Origin: Marmoricola endophyticus
GTDB taxonomy: Bacteria > Actinomycetota > Actinomycetes > Propionibacteriales > Nocardioidaceae
Assembly: GCF_014644415.1 (NCBI RefSeq)
Contig: NZ_BMKQ01000001.1
Location: 1 to 64,000, forward strand
Reading direction: 5' to 3'
DNA length: 64,000 bases
Every line of letters begins with the position of its first letter. The first letter of the stretch is position 1. This document shows positions 26,541 to 34,657 of the stretch, one piece after another. A program made the position numbers and the translations under genes. Under the pieces are notes generated by a model that was given only the letters and a program-made list of their open reading frames with translations, was not told the origin of the DNA and searched no databases.

Positions 26541-26617
26541 TCGGTGCGCGGGTGCGGGGGTCTCGACGTCCTCCCTCGCTGCGCTCGGTTCGGGCTCGAC
26601 CACCGAGGTGGTCGAGC
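26541..26617. repeat. 77-bp direct repeat, copy 1
   Basis: Base-for-base identical to 26674-26750. It ends with an 11-bp inverted repeat (gctcgaccacc / ggtggtcgagc, two-base centre) and belongs to the dispersed GTCTCGAC family. The 326-bp gap between panB and nadE is essentially filled by these two units. Confidence 0.95.
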
Positions 26618-26673
26618 TTGTCGAGACCCGGGGGACCGCCAGGGGGGCCTGCGCTGGTGGGACCGCGGTGGTG

Positions 26674-26750
26674 TCGGTGCGCGGGTGCGGGGGTCTCGAC
26701 GTCCTCCCTCGCTGCGCTCGGTTCGGGCTCGACCACCGAGGTGGTCGAGC
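26674..26750. repeat. 77-bp direct repeat, copy 2
   Basis: Perfect copy of 26541-26617, 133 bp away. It continues into gagcgccagcgagcgcgtcgagacc-type sequence to about 26777, completing a larger palindromic unit. Only ~60 bp then remain before nadE. Confidence 0.95.
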
Positions 26751-26838
26751 AGCGAGCGCCAGCGAGCGCGTCGAGACCTCCGCGGCCTGCGCACCAGCCG
26801 TGAGCCTCGGCGCGGCGCGCGTCTGGGAGAATGAAGAC

Positions 26839-28872
26839 GTGGACTTCCGGTCGGCGTACGCCCAGGGCTTCGCGCGCGTGGCGGCGTGCGCGGTGCCGGT
26901 CGCGATCGGGGACCCTGCGACGAGTGCCGAGACCGTCCTGGAGCAGGCGCGCGGCTGCCACGACGACGGCGTGGCGGTCGCCGTCTTCCCGGAGATGGGC
27001 CTGACCGGCTACGCGATCGACGACCTCGTCATGCAGGACGTGGTGCTCGACGCGACGCTCGCGGCTCTGGGCGGCATCGTCGAGGCGAGCCGGGACCTGC
27101 GCCCGGTGCTCGTCGTCGGTGCGCCGCTGCGGCACGGCAGCCGGCTCTACAACTGCGCCGTCGTGATCCACCGGGGGCGCGTGCTCGGCGTGGCGCCCAA
27201 GGCGCACCTTCCGACGTACCGCGAGTTCTACGACGCCCGCTGGTACGCCGCCCCCGACGGCACCGAGCCGGACATCGACCTGCTCGGCACCACGGTCCCG
27301 TTCGGCACCGACCTGCTGTTCCACGCCACCGACGTCGAAGGGCTGGTGCTGCACGTCGAGGTCTGCGAGGACATGTGGGTGCCGGTGCCGCCGAGCGCGC
27401 ACGCCGCCCTCGCGGGTGCCACCGTGCTGGCCAACCTCTCCGGCAGCCCGATCACCGTCGCCCGTGCCGAGGACCGCCGGCTGCTGGTGCGCTCGGCAAG
27501 CGCGCGCTGCCTGGCGGCGTACGTCTTTGCGGCCGCAGGCCAGGGCGAGTCGACCACCGACCTGGCCTGGGACGGCCAGACGATGGTGTACGAGTGCGGC
27601 GACCTGCTGGGCGAGACCGAGCGGTTCCCCGACGGGCCGCGACGCACCGTCGTCGACGTCGACCTGGACCGGCTGCGCCAGGAGCGGTTGCGCCAGGGCA
27701 CGTTCGAGGACAACCGCCGGGTGGCCGCAGCGCCGCCGGCCCGCCGGGTCGACCTCACCCTCGACCCGCCCGCCGGCGACATCGGGCTGCGGCGCAAGGT
27801 CGACCGCTTCCCGTTCGTGCCCGACGACGCCGACCGGCTCGCGCTCGACTGCTACGAGGCGTACAACATCCAGGTCGCCGGACTCGTCCAGCGGCTCACC
27901 GCGATCGGCCAGCCGAAGGTCGTCATCGGCGTCTCCGGCGGGCTGGACTCCACCCACGCGCTGATCGTCGCGGCCAAGGCCATGGACCGGCTGGGCCGGC
28001 CCCGCTCGGAGATCCTCGCCTACACGATGCCCGGCTTCGCGACCGGCGGGGAGTCCAAGGACCGCGCGACGCGGCTGGCCACCTCGCTGGGCGTGAGCTT
28101 CGAGGAGATCGACATCCGGCCCGCGGCCGAGCAGCTGCTGCGCGACCTGGACCACCCGTTCGCCGACGGGGAGCCGACCTACGACGTCACGTTCGAGAAC
28201 GTCCAGGCGGGGCTGCGCACCGACTACCTGTTCCGGCTCGCGAACCACCGCGGCGGGATCGTGCTCGGCACCGGCGACCTCTCCGAGCTCGCGCTGGGCT
28301 GGTGCACGTACGGCGTCGGCGACCAGATGTCGCACTACACGGTGAACTCCGGGGTGCCGAAGACGCTGATCCAGCACCTCATCCGCTGGGCGGTCTCCAC
28401 CGACCAGTTCGACGCAGCCACCGACGAGGTGCTGCTGGAGATCGTCGGCGCGGAGATCAGCCCCGAGCTGGTGCCCGTGGCCGAGGGGGAGCGGCCGCAG
28501 TCCACCGAGGACGCGATCGGCCCGTACGCCCTCGCCGACTTCACGCTCTTCCACGTGCTGCGCCGCGGTGCCCGCCCGAGCCGGATCGCGTTCCTTGCCG
28601 AGCACGCCTGGGCCGACGCCGCGCAGGGGGAGTGGCCGCCGGGCTACCCCGAGGGTGAGCGGCCGGCGTACGACCTGGGCACGATCCGGCACTGGCTGGA
28701 GTCGTTCTGCCGGCGGTTCTTCGGGTTCAGCCAGTTCAAGCGCTCCGCCATCCCCAACGGGCCGAAGGTCTCCGCGGGCGGCTCGCTGTCCCCGCGCGGC
28801 GACTGGCGTGCGCCGAGCGACGGCAACGCCGCAGCGTGGCTGGCCGACCTCGAGAAGGTGCCCGAGCGGTGA
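26839..28872 (+). CDS. nadE: Glutamine-dependent NAD+ synthetase
   Basis: 677 residues, the size of M. tuberculosis NadE. The N-terminal glutaminase (nitrilase) domain shows the catalytic triad in VFPEMGLTGY, VAPKAHLPTYREFYD and HVEVCEDMW. The C-terminal synthetase domain has the ATP pyrophosphatase loop VIGVSGGLDSTHAL (~residue 368) and GTGDLSELALGWCTYG. It amidates nicotinate adenine dinucleotide to NAD+ using glutamine. Start GTG 26839 gives the conserved DFRSAYAQGFARVAAC beginning, with GGGAGA 8 bases upstream; the ATG at 26831 is out of frame. The amidotransferase gene overlaps by GTGA. Confidence 0.95.
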   Translation: MDFRSAYAQGFARVAACAVPVAIGDPATSAETVLEQARGCHDDGVAVAVFPEMGLTGYAIDDLVMQDVVLDATLAALGGIVEASRDLRPVLVVGAPLRHGSRLYNCAVVIHRGRVLGVAPKAHLPTYREFYDARWYAAPDGTEPDIDLLGTTVPFGTDLLFHATDVEGLVLHVEVCEDMWVPVPPSAHAALAGATVLANLSGSPITVARAEDRRLLVRSASARCLAAYVFAAAGQGESTTDLAWDGQTMVYECGDLLGETERFPDGPRRTVVDVDLDRLRQERLRQGTFEDNRRVAAAPPARRVDLTLDPPAGDIGLRRKVDRFPFVPDDADRLALDCYEAYNIQVAGLVQRLTAIGQPKVVIGVSGGLDSTHALIVAAKAMDRLGRPRSEILAYTMPGFATGGESKDRATRLATSLGVSFEEIDIRPAAEQLLRDLDHPFADGEPTYDVTFENVQAGLRTDYLFRLANHRGGIVLGTGDLSELALGWCTYGVGDQMSHYTVNSGVPKTLIQHLIRWAVSTDQFDAATDEVLLEIVGAEISPELVPVAEGERPQSTEDAIGPYALADFTLFHVLRRGARPSRIAFLAEHAWADAAQGEWPPGYPEGERPAYDLGTIRHWLESFCRRFFGFSQFKRSAIPNGPKVSAGGSLSPRGDWRAPSDGNAAAWLADLEKVPER

Positions 28873-29597
28873 GCGGCCCGAGTCCTCGCGTCCTGGTGGT
28901 CCAGTTCCAGGACGACGCCCCCGTCGGCTGGCTGGGCGAGTGGCTGGTCGAGGAGGGTGCCGTGCTCGACGTGCGCCACCTCGACCGCGGCGAGACGCCC
29001 CCGGCCACGCTGGCCGAGCACGACGCCGTCGTGGTGCTGGGCGGCTTCCCGGCGGCGTACGACGACCACCCTGACGTGCACACCGCGACGGCACTGGTGC
29101 GCACGGCCGCCGCGGAGGAGGTGCCGACGCTCGGGATCTGCCTGGGCCACCAGGTCTGCGCCGTGGCGCTCGGCGGCCGCGTCCACCGCAACCCCCTCGG
29201 CCGTCAGCTCGGCGTGCTGCCGGTGGGCTGGTCGGACGAGGCGACCGAGGACCCGCTGCTGGGGCCGGTGAGTGCCGCTGCCGGTGTCGTGCACTGGAAC
29301 GGCGACGTCGTCGAGGCGCTGCCGCCCGGCGCGACGGTGCTGGCGCGCGCCCCGCGCGGGGAGGTGCAGGCCGCACGCCTCGCGCCGACCGTCTGGGGCG
29401 TGCAGGCCCACCCCGAGGCGCACGAGGCGATCACCGCGGGCTGGGCCGCCGCCGAGGCCGACCGACCCGGGGCCCAGGAGCGTGCGGCGATGAGCGCCGC
29501 GGTCGCCCTGCGGCACGACGAGCTGGCTCGCGACTGGCGGCCGCTGGCCCGGGCGCTGGTCGGGCTCGCGAGCGGCGCCACCGATCTGCCACGCTGA
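28869..29597 (+). CDS. Class I glutamine amidotransferase-like protein
   Basis: 242 residues with a stand-alone GATase fold: VVVLGGFPAAYDDHPD, nucleophile Cys in LGICLGHQVCAVALGG and His-x-Glu in VQAHPEAHE. Such proteins either supply ammonia to a partner or act like GMP-synthase-type or gamma-glutamyl hydrolases; the synthase partner is not visible here. GTG 28869 overlaps the nadE stop (GTGA), implying coupling although NadE already has its own glutaminase. Confidence 0.85.
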   Translation: MSGPSPRVLVVQFQDDAPVGWLGEWLVEEGAVLDVRHLDRGETPPATLAEHDAVVVLGGFPAAYDDHPDVHTATALVRTAAAEEVPTLGICLGHQVCAVALGGRVHRNPLGRQLGVLPVGWSDEATEDPLLGPVSAAAGVVHWNGDVVEALPPGATVLARAPRGEVQAARLAPTVWGVQAHPEAHEAITAGWAAAEADRPGAQERAAMSAAVALRHDELARDWRPLARALVGLASGATDLPR

Positions 29598-29601
29598 CGA
29601 C

Positions 29602-30378
29602 GTGGGTGTGGGGGACTTCTCGACCGACTGGTTCTCGCTGACGGGGAAGGTCGCCGTCGTGACCGGCGGCAACGGCGGTCTCGGGCAGGCGTTCAGCGTG
29701 GCGCTGGCCGCGGCCGGCGCCGACGTGTGGGTGCCGACCCTCGCCGACGACGGCGGGCGGACCCGGGCGCTGGTGGAGGCGCACGGTCGCCGCTACGACG
29801 AGGTGCGCGTCGACCTCACCGCCGCCGGCGCCCCTCGCGAGGTCGTCGAGGGCTGCCTCGCGCAGCTCGGTCGCCTGGACGTGCTGGTGAACTGCGCCGG
29901 CCTCAACGTGGTCGCCCCCTGGAGCGACTTCGGGCGGCCCGCCTGGGACGCGATGGTCGCGCTCAACCTCACCGCCGCCTTCGAGCTCGCGCACGAGGCT
30001 GCGGTGCCGATGGTCGGCCAGGGGGCCGGCAAGATCGTCAACATCGCCTCGGTGTTCTCGTTCCTCGGTGGGCGGGGGTCGCCGGCGTACGCCGCCACCA
30101 AGCACGGTCTGGTCGGCTTCACCAAGGCGTACGCGGACGAGCTGGCCGGCAGCGGCGTCCAGGTCAACGCCCTCGCGCCCGGGTACGTCGCCACCGCGCT
30201 GACCGCCGGCACCCGCGCCGACCCCGAGGCCGAGAGCGCCGTGCGCGCGCACGTGCCCGCCGGCCGCTGGGGCGAGCCGGAGGACCTCATGGGCGCGCTG
30301 GTGTTCTTGTGCTCGCGCGCCTCCGACTACGTCAACGGGCACGTCCTGACCGTCGACGGCGGCTACCTCGTCCGATGA
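29602..30378 (+). CDS. Short-chain dehydrogenase/reductase
   Basis: 258 residues. TGGNGGLGQAFSVAL cofactor loop (~residues 21-35), LVNCAGLN, catalytic Ser in VNIASVFSF and Y-x3-K in SPAYAATKHG, ending VNGHVLTVDGGYLVR. Closest in style to 2-deoxy-gluconate or polyol dehydrogenases (KduD/classical SDR). It opens a three-gene set with the FAD enzyme (overlap or close spacing) and FGGY kinase, so a sugar-alcohol or sugar-acid substrate is likely. GTG 29602 starts four bases after the amidotransferase stop. Confidence 0.88.
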   Translation: MGVGDFSTDWFSLTGKVAVVTGGNGGLGQAFSVALAAAGADVWVPTLADDGGRTRALVEAHGRRYDEVRVDLTAAGAPREVVEGCLAQLGRLDVLVNCAGLNVVAPWSDFGRPAWDAMVALNLTAAFELAHEAAVPMVGQGAGKIVNIASVFSFLGGRGSPAYAATKHGLVGFTKAYADELAGSGVQVNALAPGYVATALTAGTRADPEAESAVRAHVPAGRWGEPEDLMGALVFLCSRASDYVNGHVLTVDGGYLVR

Positions 30379-30401
30379 CCGACCAGACCCCAGGAGCACC
30401 C

Positions 30402-31835
30402 GTGAGCGACCTGCTGGACCGCCTCACCGAGATCGTCGGCGCCGCCGCGGTCGACACCGACCCGGCACACCTGCGCGAGATGAGCCAGGACAGGTTCAAG
30501 AAGTACCAGTCCGTGCACGGCATCTACGACGGCCCGCAGCCCGCGGCCATCGTGCGCGCCGGCTCCACCGAGCAGGTCTCCGCCGTTCTCGCGCTGGCCG
30601 ACGAGCGGCGCGTGCCGGTGGTGCCGCGCACGGGCGGCACGGGCACGGAGGGGGGCCTGGAGGTCGTCGTCGAGGGCAGCATCGTGCTCGACGGCTCCGC
30701 GATGGACCGGGTGCTCGCGATCGACGCCGTGGACATGCAGGCGACCGTCCAGTGCGGCGTACGCCTCGCGGACCTGGAGGTCGCGCTCAACGCGGAGGGC
30801 CTGACCACCGGCCACTCCCCGCAGTCGCAGCCGCTGGCGATGATGGGCGGACTCGTGGCGACCCGGTCGATCGGTCAGCTCTCGACGCTGTACGGCGGCA
30901 TCGAGGACATGGTCACCGGCCTGGAGGCCGTGCTGCCCGGCGGCGCGGTGGTGCGGGTGCGCGACGTCCCGCGGCGCGCGGCGGGCCCGGACGTCCGGCA
31001 CGTCGTGATCGGCAACGAGGGCGGGCTGTGCTTCGTCACCGAGGTGACGGTGCAGGTCTACCCGCTGCCCGAGACGCGCCGGTTCCTCGGCTACTTCGTC
31101 GACGACCTCGCCGCCGGGGCCGACGTCCTGCGGCAGGTGGTCACGGCGGGCTTCCGGCCCTCGGTGTGCCGGGTGTACGACGCCGGCGACGCCGCCCAGC
31201 ACTTCGCCGGGTGGCCCGGCTGGAACGACCGCAGCGTGCTCGTCGTCGTCGCCGAGGGGCCGCGGGGGATCGTGGCGGCCACCGCCGCCGAGGTGCAGCG
31301 GCTGGCCCTGGAGGCGGGCGCCGAGAGCGTCGACCCCGCGCTGGTCGAGCAGTGGTTCGGCGCGCTGAACTGGGGCCCGGAGAAGATCGAGGCCGAGAAG
31401 GAGGCGATGCGCACCCGGGCCCACCTCGGCTACACGACCGAGGTGTCCGTGGCGTGGTCGCGCGTCGCCGAGCTGCACGGGTCCGTGCTGCGCCGGGTGC
31501 GTGAGGAGTTCCCGCACGTGGCCGACCTGACGATGCTCGGCGCGCACTCCTCGCACAGCTACCAGACCGGCACGAACCTCTACTTCGTCTACGACTACGA
31601 CATCAGGTGCGAGCCGCGCGAGGAGATCGTGCAGTACCACCAGCCGCTCAACGCGATCATCGTCGAGGAGGCGCTGCGGGTCGGCGGTTCGATGGTGCAC
31701 CACCACGGGGTGGGCAAGTACCGCACGCCGTGGGTCGAGGCCGAGCACGGCTCCTCCTGGCGCCTGCTGGCCGGGCTCAAGGAGGTCTTCGACCCCCACG
31801 GCGTGATGAACCCCGGCACCGTCTGGCCGCGGTGA
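30402..31835 (+). CDS. FAD-linked oxidase, alkyl-DHAP-synthase/glycolate-oxidase-like
   Basis: 477 residues from GTG 30402, which has AGGAG (30392-30396) well placed; an ATG at 30375 overlapping the SDR stop (ATGA) would add nine residues. PCMH-type FAD domain: VVPRTGGTGTEGGLE, GLTTGHSPQSQPLAMMGGLVATRSIGQLSTLYGGIEDM is visible in pieces around residues 130-180, IGNEGGLCFVTEV; the C-terminal cap has MVHHHGVGKYR. The HHHG motif matches the active site of alkyldihydroxyacetonephosphate synthases, but glycolate/D-2-hydroxyacid oxidases are also similar. Context (SDR before, FGGY kinase overlapping after) favours a catabolic oxidation rather than ether-lipid synthesis. Confidence 0.85.
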   Translation: MSDLLDRLTEIVGAAAVDTDPAHLREMSQDRFKKYQSVHGIYDGPQPAAIVRAGSTEQVSAVLALADERRVPVVPRTGGTGTEGGLEVVVEGSIVLDGSAMDRVLAIDAVDMQATVQCGVRLADLEVALNAEGLTTGHSPQSQPLAMMGGLVATRSIGQLSTLYGGIEDMVTGLEAVLPGGAVVRVRDVPRRAAGPDVRHVVIGNEGGLCFVTEVTVQVYPLPETRRFLGYFVDDLAAGADVLRQVVTAGFRPSVCRVYDAGDAAQHFAGWPGWNDRSVLVVVAEGPRGIVAATAAEVQRLALEAGAESVDPALVEQWFGALNWGPEKIEAEKEAMRTRAHLGYTTEVSVAWSRVAELHGSVLRRVREEFPHVADLTMLGAHSSHSYQTGTNLYFVYDYDIRCEPREEIVQYHQPLNAIIVEEALRVGGSMVHHHGVGKYRTPWVEAEHGSSWRLLAGLKEVFDPHGVMNPGTVWPR

Positions 31836-33268
31836 CCCGGCGCGGCCCGCTGCTGCTCGGGATCGACCTGGGCACGCAGAGCGCGAAGGTCGTCGTCCAC
31901 GACAGCACCGGCGGCGTCGTCGCGCAGGGACGGCGGGCGCTGCGACCCCTCGCCCGCCCCGTGCCCGGGGTCGCCGAGCACCCCGACGACGACCTGTGGG
32001 ACGCGACGGCGGCGGCCTGCCGGGAGGCGGTGTCCGGTCTCGGGGACGCGCGCGGCGACATCGCCGCGGTCGGCCTGTGCGGCGTCCGCTTCTGTCGGGC
32101 GCTGGTCGGGTCGGACGGCCGGCTGAGCGCCCCGGTGATGAGCTGGATGGACGAGCGCGTCTCGCGGCCGCACGACCCGGTGCGCGAGGCGGCGACGGTC
32201 TGCGCGGCGTCGGGCCACCTCACCCGCCGGCTCACCGGCGAGACCCGGGACGCGGCGGGCTCGTGCCGCGGCCAGTGGCCGGTCGACACCGACCGGTGGG
32301 ACTGGTCGCGCGACGACGAGGTCGTGGCGTCGTACGGCCTGCGCCGCGCGCAGCTGCCCACGCTCGTCGCGCCGGGCGCGGTGCTCGGCACCGTCACCAC
32401 CGAGGCGGCGGGGGCCACGGGCCTGCCGGCGGGCGTGCCGGTCGTGGCGACCTCGAACGACAAGGCCGTCGAGGCGCTCGGCGCCGGGCTGCGCGAGCCG
32501 GAGGACGTCCTGCTCTCGCTGGGCACGTACGTCGCGGCGATGGTCACCGGCGAGCGCGACCGGCCGGAGCTGACCGCGTCCTGGACGAACTTCGGGTCCG
32601 AGCCCGGCCGCTACCTCCACGAGAGCCACGGCGTACGGCAGGGGATGGGCACCGTCACGTGGCTGAGCGCCCTCGTCGGGCCCTCGCTCGGCGCCGGAGA
32701 CGGGTCCTGGGAGGAGCGGCTGGAGGTCGAGGCCGCGCGGGTCCCGCCGGGCGCCGAAGGCCTGCTGACGGTGCCGGACTGGCTCGCGCCGCCCGACGAG
32801 CCGCACCGACGGGGAGCGTTCGTCGGCCTCGACGCCCGCCACGGCGCGGGCCACCTGCACCGCTCGCTCCTCGAGGGGCTGGCGATGACGATGGGCGACC
32901 ACGTCGCGGCCATGGCGCGCGAGCTGGAGCGTCCGCTGCGTCGTGTGCTGCTCACCGGGGGTGGTGCGCGCTCGGCGGTGATGCGGCAGGTGGTCGCCGA
33001 CGTCACGGGGCTCCCCGTCCACGTCGGTGACGCCACGGACAGCGCCGCCGGCCGGGGTGCGGCCATCTGCGCCGGCGTCGGCACCGGCGTCTTCGCGGGG
33101 TTCGCCGAGGCGGTCGCGGCCATGGTGCCGAGAACGGCGCCGACGAGCCCCGACCCGGCGCGGCACGAGACGTACCAGCGGCTCGGCGGCGCCCTGCGCG
33201 GGCTGCGCGCGGCGCTGGGTCCGTCGCTGCGCGAGGCGCAGGGCGCGCTGGGCGAGGTCAGGCCCTAG
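31832..33268 (+). CDS. FGGY-family carbohydrate kinase
   Basis: 478 residues with the two actin-like ATPase lobes: LLGIDLGTQSAKVVV (~residues 6-20), VGLCGVRFCR, LSAPVMSWMDERV, SNDKAVEALGAG in the hinge and the adenosine motif VLLTGGGARSAVMRQVVADV near the C-terminus. FGGY kinases phosphorylate sugars, polyols or keto-sugars; which one is open. GTG 31832 overlaps the FAD enzyme stop (GTGA). The stop TAG at 33266 is also the first half of the -10 hexamer of glnA2. Confidence 0.9.
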   Translation: MTRRGPLLLGIDLGTQSAKVVVHDSTGGVVAQGRRALRPLARPVPGVAEHPDDDLWDATAAACREAVSGLGDARGDIAAVGLCGVRFCRALVGSDGRLSAPVMSWMDERVSRPHDPVREAATVCAASGHLTRRLTGETRDAAGSCRGQWPVDTDRWDWSRDDEVVASYGLRRAQLPTLVAPGAVLGTVTTEAAGATGLPAGVPVVATSNDKAVEALGAGLREPEDVLLSLGTYVAAMVTGERDRPELTASWTNFGSEPGRYLHESHGVRQGMGTVTWLSALVGPSLGAGDGSWEERLEVEAARVPPGAEGLLTVPDWLAPPDEPHRRGAFVGLDARHGAGHLHRSLLEGLAMTMGDHVAAMARELERPLRRVLLTGGGARSAVMRQVVADVTGLPVHVGDATDSAAGRGAAICAGVGTGVFAGFAEAVAAMVPRTAPTSPDPARHETYQRLGGALRGLRAALGPSLREAQGALGEVRP

Positions 33269-33277
33269 GCTCGCGGC

Positions 33278-34615
33278 ATGGGCAAGCAGGAAGACTTCGT
33301 GCTCCGCGCGCTCGAGGAGCGCGACGTCCGGTTCGTACGCCTGTGGTTCACCGACGTGCTGGGCTACCTGAAGTCGGTGGCCGTGGCGCCCCAGGAGCTC
33401 GAGGGCGCCTTCAGCGAGGGCATCGGGTTCGACGGCTCGGCGATCGAGGGCCTGGCCCGTGTCACCGAGGCGGACATGCTGCTGCAGCCGGACCCCGCGA
33501 CGTTCCAGATCCTCCCGTGGCGCGGAGAGTCGCCCGCGACGGCCCGGATGTTCTGCGACATCACGATGCCCGACGGCTCCGCGTCGTACGCCGACCCGCG
33601 GTTCGTGCTCAAGCGCACCCTGTCGATGGCGGCGGAGAAGGGGTTCACCTTCTACACCCACCCCGAGATCGAGTTCTACCTCTTCAACGGCAAGCCCGGG
33701 CACGGCGAGGAGCCGGTGCCGGTGGACCGCTCGGGCTTCTTCGACCACACCGCGCAGTCGATGGGCTCGGACTTCCGCCGCGAGGCGATCACGATGCTGG
33801 AGTCGATGGGCATCTCGGTCGAGTTCAGCCACCACGAGGGCGGCCCGGGGCAGCAGGAGATCGACCTGCGCTACGCCGACGCGCTCTCGACGGCCGACAA
33901 CATCATGACCTTCCGCACCGTCGTGCGCGAGGTGGCGCTGAGCCAGGACATCTGGGCGACCTTCATGCCCAAGCCGTTCACCACCCACCCCGGCTCGGGG
34001 ATGCACACGCACGTCTCGCTCTTCGAGGGCGACCGCAACGCGTTCTTCGAGGCCGGCGCGGAGTACCAGCTCTCCAAGACCGCCCGGCACTTCATCGCCG
34101 GCATCCTGCGGCACTCGGCCGAGATCAGCGTGGTCACGAACCAGTGGGTCAACTCCTACAAGCGGCTGATCGGCGGCGGCGAGGCGCCGTCGTACGTCTC
34201 CTGGGGCCACAACAACCGCAGCGCGATGGTGCGGGTCCCGATGTACAAGCCCAACAAGGGGCAGTCCACGCGCGTCGAGGTGCGCAGCCTGGACGCCGCG
34301 GCGAATCCGTACCTCGCGTTCGCGACCATCCTCGGCGCCGGCATGAAGGGCCTGGAGGAGGAGTACGAGCTCCCGCGCGAGACCGAGGACGACGTCTGGT
34401 CGCTGACCGAGGCCGAGCGGCGCGCGCTGGGGCTCAAGCAGCTGCCGCTCACGCTGAAGGAGGCGATCGTGGTGGCCGAGGAGTCCGAGCTGCTCGCCGA
34501 CACCCTCGGCGAGCACGTGTACGACTTCTTCCTGCGCAACAAGCGCGCCGAGTGGGAGGCCTACCGCGGGCAGGTCAGCGCGTACGAGCGCGACCAGATG
34601 CTCTCGACGCTGTAG
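33278..34615 (+). CDS. glnA2: Glutamine synthetase-like ligase GlnA2 (type I alpha-like, no adenylylation Tyr)
   Basis: 445 residues. Beta-grasp GIGFDGSAIEGLA and catalytic HPEIEFYLF, FSHHEGGPGQQEID, PGSGMHTHVSL, NSYKRLIGGGEAPSY, NNRSAMVRVP and STRVEVRSLDAAANPYL are present. The region where GlnA carries its modified Tyr reads DDVWSLTEAERRALGL, with no Tyr, so GlnE should not regulate it. The S. coelicolor enzyme of this name is reported as a gamma-glutamylpolyamine synthetase, so polyamine use is a real alternative to glutamine synthesis. ATG 33278 is six bases after TAGGCT (33266-33271), a leaderless start. glnE follows 42 nt downstream. Confidence 0.92.
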   Translation: MGKQEDFVLRALEERDVRFVRLWFTDVLGYLKSVAVAPQELEGAFSEGIGFDGSAIEGLARVTEADMLLQPDPATFQILPWRGESPATARMFCDITMPDGSASYADPRFVLKRTLSMAAEKGFTFYTHPEIEFYLFNGKPGHGEEPVPVDRSGFFDHTAQSMGSDFRREAITMLESMGISVEFSHHEGGPGQQEIDLRYADALSTADNIMTFRTVVREVALSQDIWATFMPKPFTTHPGSGMHTHVSLFEGDRNAFFEAGAEYQLSKTARHFIAGILRHSAEISVVTNQWVNSYKRLIGGGEAPSYVSWGHNNRSAMVRVPMYKPNKGQSTRVEVRSLDAAANPYLAFATILGAGMKGLEEEYELPRETEDDVWSLTEAERRALGLKQLPLTLKEAIVVAEESELLADTLGEHVYDFFLRNKRAEWEAYRGQVSAYERDQMLSTL

Positions 34616-34657
34616 GGCTGCGCATCACCGTCGCTCCGTCTCGCCTAACCTGACCCG

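Noticed and set aside
26419-29376. 985-codon open frame opposite nadE
   Set aside because: Shadow of nadE and the amidotransferase. No conserved motifs, low-complexity Arg/Ala/Pro composition.
31595-34516. 973-codon open frame opposite the kinase and glnA2
   Set aside because: Antisense shadow of two genes with clear homology; translation shows no family features.
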